Positions 34,902 to 46,900 of a stretch of DNA of 64,000 bases are shown piece after piece. The DNA is taken from assembly GCF_964355755.1 (NCBI RefSeq), contig NC_092675.1, positions 27,258,412 through 27,322,411 on the forward strand, given 5' to 3'. Position 1 is the stretch's first letter. Each line of letters opens with the position of its first letter. The stretch comes from Antedon mediterranea (taxonomy: Eukaryota; Echinodermata; Crinoidea; Comatulida; Antedonidae). The position numbers and the translations under genes were made by a program. The notes under the pieces were generated by a model that saw only the letters and a list, made by a program, of their open reading frames with translations, had not been told where the DNA came from and did no database searches.

Positions 34902-37900
34902 CTAAAAAATGTTTACAAAAAAAAAGGATTGTTCAAATTAAATCAATTTTATTCATGATAAATATAGCTGGTAGGATTTTATTAATCATATTTATTACTA
35001 ATCATAATTAATCATTGCTTATGTGAGGTAATCTTTTTTTGAATAAACCATAAATGAAACTAGATACTGGGGTTTGAATTACTAACTAGCTTTCATGTTC
35101 CCATCTATTCATATGGGTACTAATGAAGTCCTATCTGGTGATTATATAATGGACCCAGACTTCAGTTTACATAAGATTTGAATATTTAATAATAGTATTA
35201 TTAATTGATTTGTTTTTGGCGGTGCTGTTCTATTGTTAGTCAACTGAAACTATTGTTATTTGAATGGTTGGATAACCATTACACCAAATTTGCATACAGA
35301 CAGTTGTAGTGAAATTAGCCTAATCACACACAGCATTACACACAAAAAATATATATATATATTTTTTTTTATGTAGGAGAATTTACAGTAGGTGGAGGTA
35401 TGCATTCTTGGAGTGCTGTTGTAGTTTCTTCTGTAATTTCTCCTACAATGACTTATATCGTAGGATTTTATTTTTACCTCCATGGTTTTACAGTATTTCA
35501 TACTGGAAATCAACAAACACCAGTATTATTATCAAATTGAACACTGTGAGTATCATCCATGTGTCTTTCAACATTAACTAATCTTGATACTAATTTTACT
35601 AGAGAGCTGGGTGCTATACAAAATAACTAACATTCATAATAATTGGCTTGTACCTTGAAGAACTTTGGCTCTGGTAATGGCTTCATACAATCTGCCTTCT
35701 TCATACAGCATATTATAATTATAAAAATTATGAGTAACGTAACAAATACTATTGACACTATTATAATCACTGCTATATACTCCTTGCCTGAAATAAAACA
35801 ACCAGAAAATGTATATAAATGCCATACATTCTAAACATACATTTTAATAATTTATCAATCAATACATTTTCTCTGTATTTTTTTTGTTGGTGGGGGGAGT
35901 GGATTTTTCTACTGTATTGAAGAACTTTCTTATAAGTAGTGGGGGGTGTGTCACTGTACTTTCTAAACATTTCCGGAGGGGCCACAACATGAGATTGAAC
36001 TATCTAACTATTAAGATTAAGATAAATCCTTCTGGAAATAACACATTTTAAATTTATGTACACATAACCAAAAATGGTTTTTAAGTATGATTCTGAGTTT
36101 GAGGCTCAGTTTATTTTTTATGTACAAGTGTCTTTTAATTAATAACTTACACTTACACTATACTACTGGATTCATACAGACCCAAATGAATGCTGTTATG
36201 AAATTCTAAAAATACAGTAGTAGTGTTTCACTGTACCCACCTACTTTTTAAACATTTCTGGAGGTCCCACAACATATCTAACTATTAAACAAAAAAATTA
36301 GGCTTTTTTAGAAGAAAAGCAAAATGTTCTATTTTATCATAATAAGATAAATCCTTCTGGAAATAACACATTTTAAATTTATGTACAAACCAAAAATGGT
36401 TTTTAAGTATGATTCTGAGTTTGAGGCTCAGTTTATTTTTTATGTACAAGTGTCTTTTAATAATACCTTACACCTGCTTACTAAATTTGTACTATTTGTT
36501 TTTGAAGTGTGAATAGAATATCTCTATGGAATAATTAAATAAAAAAAATAATCTTCTAGATTCATACAGACCCAAATGAATGCTGTTCTGAAATTCTAAA
36601 AACAGTCTTACCTATGCCACTTGCAGTAGGTATCCCAATGAAGCGGATTTTCGTTACCGCGATTTTAACACGTTCGTGAAATTTCAAAAAGTGACGTGTC
36701 TTTGAAGTTAAAAATATACTATTTCTTATATACACATGTGAAAAAAAATTATATGTCTGGAAAGATCTTGTTTAAGGGATTATTTTCATATATTTTTAAT
36801 CTATGTTTATTAAATATTTTAATAGAAAACGCGAGTTAAAAATGAGGTACAAAAGCCGGCGAGCCGAAATCCGCGCGCTAAAAATAACTTTGGAAAACAC
36901 CTACCCATTTTCAAAACACGATCGCACGAGGTCCATAATAGGTGGTGGAGTAATTTTTGTTGCATGTTATCAGGCTTTAAATACTCTTTATTTTGATATG
37001 TAAATCGGTTATTATTATTATGTACATCCGCCTCAAATGTCAATTTTAACGATAAAAATTGAATTTTTTAGTCTTTCTCATTATCAAAATTTGGCTAATT
37101 TAGTATTGAATTGAAGCTAATTTATATTTTTGTTTGATAAACCACATCGTTTTATTTGACTTTGCGTGGACCTCGTGCGAAGAGGCCAACAAGACCAACC
37201 ACTGAAAAAAATAATCCCTACCAAAAATATCAGTGTTTACCATTTTCCTTACGGGGGGGATTCAGTTCTCCGCTTATTACTAAATTACCGTCGCCCAGAC
37301 AATGTGCATGGTATGCATGTATTAGCGCGTTAATTAATGATTGGATAACCCCTGCAGTGGACTGTTCCATTTTCTGAACTAGTCTTCGCCGCACACGAGG
37401 CATGTCGAAAAATGTCGCCTCTCATGGAATATTTGCTTCGAAACGTCAATTTTACCGATTTATTAAATTATTTAATAAGTGGAATATTTATAAATCTACT
37501 ATATAAAGCAAGTACGTTAGGAAGAAATGTACCGAAGAAATTTAAGAAGCTTTGATTTTGCTATGCAGCGGCCGTAAGCCATTCTATGTAGGCGGCCGAA
37601 ACGCGCTTTGGCCTGTGTTGCCGTTGTATGTCTACGCTGTTTCTAGGCCTAAATTTTATTCCGTATATTTCAATTCAAAGTGCAACTTTCGGTTAGAATA
37701 ATCGAAAGGGAAATAAAATTAAACATGTTACAATTATACCATTGAGGTAATTACTTTGTTAAATAAAAAATTTCTTCCCGATATTTCTTAGTCTTAGGCA
37801 GAATTTAGCGCCAGGCTTTTATTTAGACCTTAGTCTTAGGGGCCTATATAACTTAACTTGTAGTAGGCGCGGCCGAGTCTACGTTCGGCCCGGCGCTCCA

Positions 37901-40900
37901 AATGGAATCGAACACATAATAAGCACGGGCTTAATTCTTATTTTTGGCGGTTCGAAAATCAATTAAAATAATATATGATTATAAATATAACTTTAAATAC
38001 TAGAATTAAAAAAAAAATGTATACTTACGAAAAATAATATTTAATGAAAAGAAACAATACCCACACAGTTTTTTAACGCATTATTTTTTTTTTTCACATT
38101 TTAACATTTTTTAACAATATTTTATGTTGTATTTCAGAATTACCTACCTGTCAATATAAATAACCTTACTAAAATACATATTAAATTTTATGCAATGCAA
38201 AAAAAAAGAAGTTAATTCACACATTGGTTCAAAAGTTATGAATCATTTAAAGACAGGAACTTTTTGGGCATTTTTGAGACATTGGGAAAATCACGCGTAA
38301 AAAGCCCTCGGACGAATTTTGGAGGGCGATATCTAAAAAAAAAAATGTCGAGGACACCCAAAAAAAAAAATTCTTGTACAACTCTGTTGTATCTATGGGT
38401 TTGGAAAAAATAAGAACTTTAAAATTATTAGTATAAAAGTTATAACCCTTCAAAAATGGGTTCAAATATAATTAGAAAAAGTGCCGTTTTTCAAGCAAAA
38501 ATCACTGTTTTTTGGGCACTTTAATGGACCATAACTTTTGAATGGATAATCCGATTTCAATCATTTAAATTGCAAAAGTTTATGTTCAGTAAGTTCCTTC
38601 TGATTAACTGAAAGAAAAAGTACCATCATTAATTTGAATTTTTACATTGGGATACCTACTTGCAGTTAATTGACCAGCAACAAAACTGGAGCTAATCGTG
38701 GTATAACCAACTGAATTGTGTGCTGTGATGTTTACAATGTAGTCCTTATCTGATGGCAGATCTACAATATGAATCAAATTGTTTTATGGTATACATAATC
38801 AATTAGTTTGTTTCACATAAATCATCTCCGAAAAAAAACCCCCACCAAAATAAGATCTGTCTACACTATCAAACTAGTTTGACAAAAAACAAGGTGTTAC
38901 GTTCCCAAATATGGTAGTGATATGCTTAAATATGGTAGTGATGTTATGTCCATATATGGCCACATCACATTTGTTTGTCACATAATGTTTGATAGTGTAG
39001 ACAGAGCCTAAGAATCTGTCTCTATAAGATGAGATTTCTGTTCAACCGACCTGTTCACTCCACATTCGGTTAAATGTGCGTACATTTTGTATTTTTTTCT
39101 AATTTTATACGGTCATATCATAATTGTATAATTGTAATGGAGGGGTGGATCTAGGATTTTGATAAAGAGGGGGACGATATGGGAAACTAATTGTCTAGGG
39201 TGTCCGAGACATGCTTCCCCTGAAATGTTTTTTTTTCTAGACGCCCGGAGACAGCATCTGAGGCGTTTTGGCCAGTCGATTTTTGTCATATAATTATCTG
39301 AATATAGTGTGTTTTATAGACCATATTTAATATACGGAACTGTTTAATTTTTTTTTTTTGCATCAATAGCCTAAAGCCTGTTTCCCCGTTGACGAAACGT
39401 TACGACTAGTTGCATTATAATTTTAAAATTATTAAACTTGAAAATAAATAACGATAACGATGATCGAACCGGACCGCGAATATTTTCACATTTTTACGCA
39501 ATCGTTAATGGTGGTTGCTGAGACGCATGGACGTGAAGTTTTACAAAGCAAAGGCCGGTCATGCGCAGCCGGGCCTGCTGAAAAATTGAAAAAGTTACGG
39601 GTTTTGATGCTTCGATTCAATCCGGCCTATGACATGTTTTTGCTGATATCTTAATCTAGGCTTTACACTAAAGACAAATATTAAATTAAATTGTTTTTAT
39701 ATTATAATATATCCCCCTCCCTTTTGTAATATATAAATCCGCCCCTGTATTGTAACTGTTAAGCTTATTTTAACTTGAAATGGAAGGCAATGTCGTTCAA
39801 TTTACTTTTCAACAATTTTCCATTACTCAACACAATAGTGCCATTTTTCAAGTAGCTTTAGGAGTAAAAGGTATCGGTTCATACAGTATTTACCTGTAAA
39901 TTCAACTTGAAGTGATGTGTTGTATTTTGTAGTAGCTATATCCACTTCTCTATCATCGGAAAAAACTGTTATTTTGTATCTAAGAAGATGACCATTTTGT
40001 TTTTCTGGAGGTAGTTCCTAAGAAACAAATTAGTTTTCTTTTTAATTATACTGTAACAACAGGAATGATGCTTTTTTTTTTAAAGAAAATGAAGATTTAT
40101 TTCTAAAGACATTTGCATTTGTCAAAATCTTAATGAAATGTTAAATTATGTCACCATTGCATGTTATAAATATTTAAAACCATGCTATAAAAGTGTGGTG
40201 TGAGGAGTATTGGAGGATCCCAATAATTTGTTCTGGTTAGGTAGCTTTTAGTGGGTTTCATCATGGAGAATTCTCCATGGTTTTATGAATCAGTTTCCTA
40301 AAGCTTAAAAAAAAAACCAATCTTATTATACTGATTGATCGATCGATGTTTGGTGTATTATTTCATTTATCTGCTATTGTTAATAGCCTTTAGATAACCA
40401 TCATAAGTTTGGATACTACAAACATGATGAAATAATTATGTATTTTTGTAACTTATACAGGATTTGTTGCAATTCAAAAGAATTTTATTACAATAATTTT
40501 TCATTTTGGTCATTCATTATCTGCCAAGTAAAAACTATAGATAGCATTATTCATTTTTTTATAAAAAAAAGAATCATATCAGCAGTTTTGAGGTAAAAAG
40601 TAAATACGTAAATTCACTTTCATATACTCATGTTTGGTGTGCGCAGAAGTGTACTCTATGGTCCTCGATGTCTGCGAATATACCCGTTTATTACTCTCAA
40701 TTCCTAACCCGCTCTACTTTTTTCACTTTTTCCGTCTGATGATATCTTTACAAATATAAATATGCAATGAAGTAAAAACAAATCCTAAAAGTTTCTGGAA
40801 ATATGTAAGAGAGAAAACCAAATCAACTCAATCTATTGGATTGGTGAAGGATGGAAAGGGTAATATGGCTGATGACAATCAGCATAAAGCGGAAATTTTC

Positions 40901-43900
40901 AACGCATTTTTCACGAGTGTATTCACGAATGAAGACCTCAAGTCATTGCCAGAAGTTACACCAAGTGTTGACGTGGATGACCATTTGGAGTCAATTGAAG
41001 TGACAAAGGAGGAAGTGCTTACATGCCTTCAGCAGATGAACTCAAATAAATCAGCTGGACCAGATGACGTGCATCCAAGAGTACTGAAGGAACTTAAAGA
41101 AATTGTTGCAACTCCATTGACGTCAATTTACAACAAATCACTATCGACTGGACAGTTACCGGAGTGCTGGAAATGTGCAAATGTAGTACCAATTTTTAAG
41201 AAAGGGGACAAGACTGAGGTTGGAATTTACAGGCCAGTAAGTTTGACATCTGTCGTATGCAGACTTTTGGAATCAATTGTGAGAGACAAAATTATACAGT
41301 TTCTAAATGATAGAAACCTTATTATAAAAGCACAGCATGGGTTTCGGAAAGGTAGATCTTGCGTCACACAATTGCTGGAGGTGATGGAAGAATGGACGAA
41401 ATTGCTGGATGCGGGGGAAAACTTTGATGCTGTATAATTGGATTTTAGTAAGGCATTCGATTCTATCCCCCACCAGAGATTAATAACAAAATTGGAAGCG
41501 TACGGAATAAAAGGAAACCTACTGAGATGGATACATCAATTTTTGACAGGGAGGAGACAAAGAGTTAGAGTGGCCGCAGCATTTTCTGAATGGTCTACGG
41601 TTAAAAGCGGAGTCCCTCAAGGCAGCGTGTTAGGCCCTTTATTATTTATAATTTTCATAAACGACCTACCTGATGCAGTTAAATCTAAAGTATGGATGTT
41701 TGCAGATGACACTAAGATGTTTAATGTTGTGTATGATAACAGAAATGATACTGTTCAAAATGATCTCAAGGCATTATCCGATTGGTCTAAAAGATGGCAG
41801 CTGAAATTCAACATCAATAAATGTAAAGTAATACATTATGGAAATTCAAATCCACAAATGCAATTCACTATGCCAACAGAGGAAGGTGACGAGGATCTGC
41901 CAAATGCCAATACTGAAAAGGACCTTGGAGTTACTTTTGATCAGTCTTTAAAATTTTCACTACATACGAATGAAGCTGTAAATAAAGCAAATAGACTCAT
42001 TGGATTGGTAAGGCGATCTTTTGCTTACATGGATAAGGATATGTTCCTGCCCCTTTATAAAAGTATAATTCGACCTCATCTGGAATACGCAAGCTGTATA
42101 TGGTACCCTCTCCTAAAAGGTGATTTGGATAAGCTTGAAAGAGTGCAGCGTAGGGCCACTAAAATTGTCAAAAAGTTAAGAGATAAATCTTACGATCAGA
42201 GATTAAAAGAGCTTGGATTACCTACACTGAATTACAGAAGAAGGAGAGCGGACATTATACAAGTGTTTAAAATTATCAAGGGCTTGGATGATATTGAAGC
42301 CGAAACCTTTTTCGACTTTAGAGAGGACAGTAGAACAAGGGGTCATCAATACAAATTAAGAAAGCCAAGAGCCCGACTGAAAATCAGAAGCCACTCCTTT
42401 TCATGTAGAATCGTCAACACATGGAACAATCTATACCACACTACAGTACAAGCAGAAAACATAAATGCATTCAAGGATCAACTAAACAAAGACAGAGCAA
42501 TGGGAGATAAATTTTGCTACCAATTCTAGATAAATACAGAAGAAATGGAGGGCGTTTAAAAGGCATTTGCCTTAATCAAGAGCCCGAAGATTCAAGTAAG
42601 ATTCAAGTAAGATATATTTTGTATTCATTTTTTTATAAAAAAAATAATCATATCAGCAGTTTTGAGGTAAAAAGTAAATACATAAATTCACTTTCATATA
42701 CTCATGTTTGGTGTGCGCAGAAGTGTACTCTATGATCCTCGATGTCTGCGAATATACCCGTTTATTACTCCCAATTCCTAACCCACTCTACTTTTTTCCT
42801 CACTTTTTCCGTCTGATGATATCTTTACAAATATATTTTGTGGTATTCATTTTCGTACCTTCCAATTGCACGTAAGTACATCATATCCATCTTTCCAATT
42901 GCAGTTACCATCCACTGTACCTTCCGGTGGTTCTGTTGAAAAATGTTTAGTTCAAACTCAATTAAAGGAACTTAAAATTGTTGATGATTTCATGGAAATA
43001 GTAAAAACCTTAATCAACTAGGGACCAGTTGCTTTTTGTACTTTTCTGTGGTTTTATCCTTGATTATCCACTTGATCAACAGAATGAATAAGTAAATAAA
43101 AAAGAAACTTAATATATCTTGACTTTTAGCTTTTTGTCAAAACATGAAAAAGTATTGCATCCCTGGTTTTAATATACAAACAAATACTAGAGGCCTACGG
43201 CAAAAATAAACTGTAGCTCAATTGAAGATAGAAGCAATGGTTTGCGATTATATGGTCAAACTTTAATATAAAATCAACAACATTCCAACCAAGACTATTT
43301 CATTTTTGATGCAAAAATGTATTCAAATTTACTTGTTTCTTCTTTCATGACAACAACAATGTCCGACCATTTATTAATGTTGTCTTCTCTTGAATATCTG
43401 ACGGCAACTTGTACCTCATACTCCTTGTAGCCTGTAGGTATGTCAAGAATTTTCTCAGACAAATCGTCATGTGATCTATCACAATGGATCTTAAAAACAA
43501 TACAAAAATATCAAAGTTTAGTGTGAGCAGAAAAAAGGAAACAATAGTGTCTATGAAAGTGGGAACTATCGCCCAACAAATAATTTATTTAAATTTTAAT
43601 TTATTTAATACACTTCGCTTCCAGTCCATCGCCTCTCGTACAAATAGATTTCGTAATAGTTTTTACCCATCTGCCATTAGAATACTGAATCTTACAGAAT
43701 GATGTGTCATGGCATTTTGTTCTGTATTATATTGTGCTGTAGTTTCAGAGATACACACTTTTCTGTGTATTTTAGGCGAATGATATAATTGAATTGAATT
43801 AAATGTACATAACGTACATTTTTTTAGGTTATTGGATGTTTAAAAACATACCTCGTTCTTCTCTGGAGGTTTCATGTTTGGATACACCTCCTTATAACTA

Positions 43901-46900
43901 ACAACGTAAACATGCTCTATTCTATATTTTGTTGGATCCCAATTTACTTTAAGTAACGTGTCATTTTCAATCCGTCCCACAACATTCTTTGGAGGATACA
44001 TTATGACTAATAAAAGAAAAACAAGAAATTAGTGGCAGTGGTTTCAACATAATATATTACAATAAGAAAATGGCAATTCATTCATTTATCTAGTATGATT
44101 TTTCTGCTATATTGATTTTATATAATTGCCCATTCACTGCACAGTGTTATTTCCAATTTTGTGCAGAAATAGTGATTTTGAAATTAATTGTTTTACTTAC
44201 TAAAACAGTTTTTCAAAATTGTGTTTATATTGTACTGTAGGTGGGGGTTGGTCTAGGGGGAAACAAACAAAATTATGAAAGACTTTTTTTTCCCCATGAA
44301 ATTCTTATAAAACTAGAAGGCCACTATACAATTAGTATAATTCCCCTACATGATTTCCCCGACATTTTTTAAAAAGTTTTATGTCTAGTGCTCAGTGTGA
44401 TTAGATTAAAGTGTACTACAACTTTTGAATGTGAGTTTGGTGTAATGGTTATATATCCAGCCTTACACTGTTGCGTTCCCTGGTTTATTTCCTGCTGTGA
44501 AGATCTTTTTTGTTTATCATCCTTATTATTCCTTTTTATTATTATTTTTAATAATTATAATATTTTATATTTTAATAACCTAAGGTTACCTTAAGACTGA
44601 TCACTACCAGATCACCGGCTTCTCTATCAAGGCCTATTGTAAGCCTTCTAACCTGGTAACAACAACCTTGAGCAGCTGTGCAAGCTGCACAATTTCAGAT
44701 GTACAAGTATCGTACCTCTATAGATTATTGGACTAGCATTATATAATTCAACTAAAATATCTGTACAGACTGTTTTGGCCTCAAATGACTCAGATACAGG
44801 TTTTCTATAGCCAGCATAGAACTGTTAGTAATTCTCAAAATCACACCTTTGTTACTTCCCTAGAAAATATGCAAATTAGTAGTACAAGAGGTGAAAGTTG
44901 CCATATCTCTATCGGTCATTAGCGTTTTTCGAGATACATAAGGCTGTAATTTGCATATTTCATATAACTTGTACTAATAATGTGCATACTTTCGAGTTGC
45001 TTGACTTTTTGGAATTACTAAACGATCCTATACTGGCTATATAAAACCTGTATCCAAGTCATTTGAGGCCAAAACAAAGTCTGTACATACATTTTAGTTA
45101 CATTATATGCAAATATTGAGAAATAGGTTCGAGGGTCAAATGTCATACTTTCGATAATTTTTTTTTCAATAATGACCCAGATACAGGTTTTCTATAGCCA
45201 GCATAGAACTGTTTAGTAATTCTCAAAATCACACCTCTGTTACTTCGCTTGAAAGTATGCAAATCAGTAGTACTAGAAAGTTGCCATATCTCTCTCTCTC
45301 GGTCATTAGCGTTTTCGAGATACATAAGGCAATTCACTGTAATTTGCATATTTCATATAGCTTGTACTACTAATTTGCATCCTTTCGAGGTGCTTGACTT
45401 ATACTGGCTATATAAAACCTGTATCCGAGTCATTTGAGGCTAAAACAATGTCTGTACATACATTTTAGTTGCATTATGCAAATATTGAGAAATAATAATA
45501 ATAATATCCTGGATTATAGCGCCTAATGTTGTGAAACCTCTAAGCGCTGTACATAAACTAATACGAAAAAAGGGAATTCCAACCATGCCAAAATGAAGGC
45601 GTGATTTTGGGAATTACAAAGCGGTCCTATGCTGACTATAGGAAACATGTATCCGAGTTATTTTAGTCCAAAACAAAGTTTCTACAGACATTTTAGTCGC
45701 ATTATGTATGCAAACATTGATAAATGGGGTCGAGGGTCAATTGTTGTATTTCTGGTCATTTTTTCGTAAAATGTTTCATTAGAGTAAATATAAATATGTA
45801 CATTCTGAACAAGTTATTGAAAAAATCAACTCTCTAGCCTTAGTGGTTTTCGATATATAGGAACCTTTAATTTCACCCTCTAATTTGCATATTTCATGTA
45901 ACTTGTACTAATAATTTGCATACTTTGGAGGTGAGTGATACAGGTGTGATTTTGAGATCTACTAAACAGTCCTATGTTGGCTATTAGAAACCTGTATCGG
46001 AGTCATTTGAGGGCAAAACAAAGTCTCTACAGACATTTTAGTTTCATTTATATATGCAATATTGAGAAATGGGGTCGAGGGTCAAATGTCATACTTCCGG
46101 TCAATTTTTTGTAAAATGTTTCATTGGAGCAAATAGAAATATGTACATTTTGAATACGGCTGTGAAAAAATCAGCTCTCTAGCATTAGTGGTTTTCGGGA
46201 TATAGGACAACTGTAATTTTTTCCCCTTATTTGCATATTTTATTTAAATTGTACTACTAATTTGCATACTTTCGAGGTGTGTGACAAAGGTGTGATTTTG
46301 GGAATTACAAAGTGATCCTATGCTGGTTATTAGGAACCTATGTCTGGGTCATTTGAGGGCAAAATAAAGTCTCTACAGACATTTCAGTCACATTGTATAT
46401 GCAAACATTGGGAAATGGGGTCGAAGGTCAAATGTTGTACTTCCGGTCATTTTTTCGTAAAATGTTTCATTAGAGTAAATATAAATATATACATTTTGAA
46501 TAGATCAGTGAAAATATCAACTCTCTCGGACTAGTAGTTTTTGAGATATGGTAACCCTGTAATTTACCCCTAATTTGCATATTTAAGCTAATTTGCATAT
46601 TATCGGGATGAGTGACAGAGGTGTGATGCTCAAATTTTGATCTCCTCATAATATATGACCATTTAAAAAAGAAAAATCTCTGTTTGCAATTTGTTTCACT
46701 TTGGGCTGTTTTTTTTTGCTAGATTGACTAGCCTATTGTGTTGTCTGGTTGCTGAATTGTTTTTCTTTTTTGGCAGAATCCATTAATTAAAAACGAGAAA
46801 GACACAATTTTATACAATTGTATGTTTTTCTTCATGATCAACTCTATATATCGATGTGATGATATAAGTGTGATGCATGCAATTTCAATTATTAGAGTCG

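Noticed and set aside
40557-42836. LTR retrotransposon (direct repeats around a reverse transcriptase)
   Set aside because: The reverse transcriptase has non-LTR motifs and C-terminus. No gag, protease, RNase H-integrase order or primer-binding site is present.
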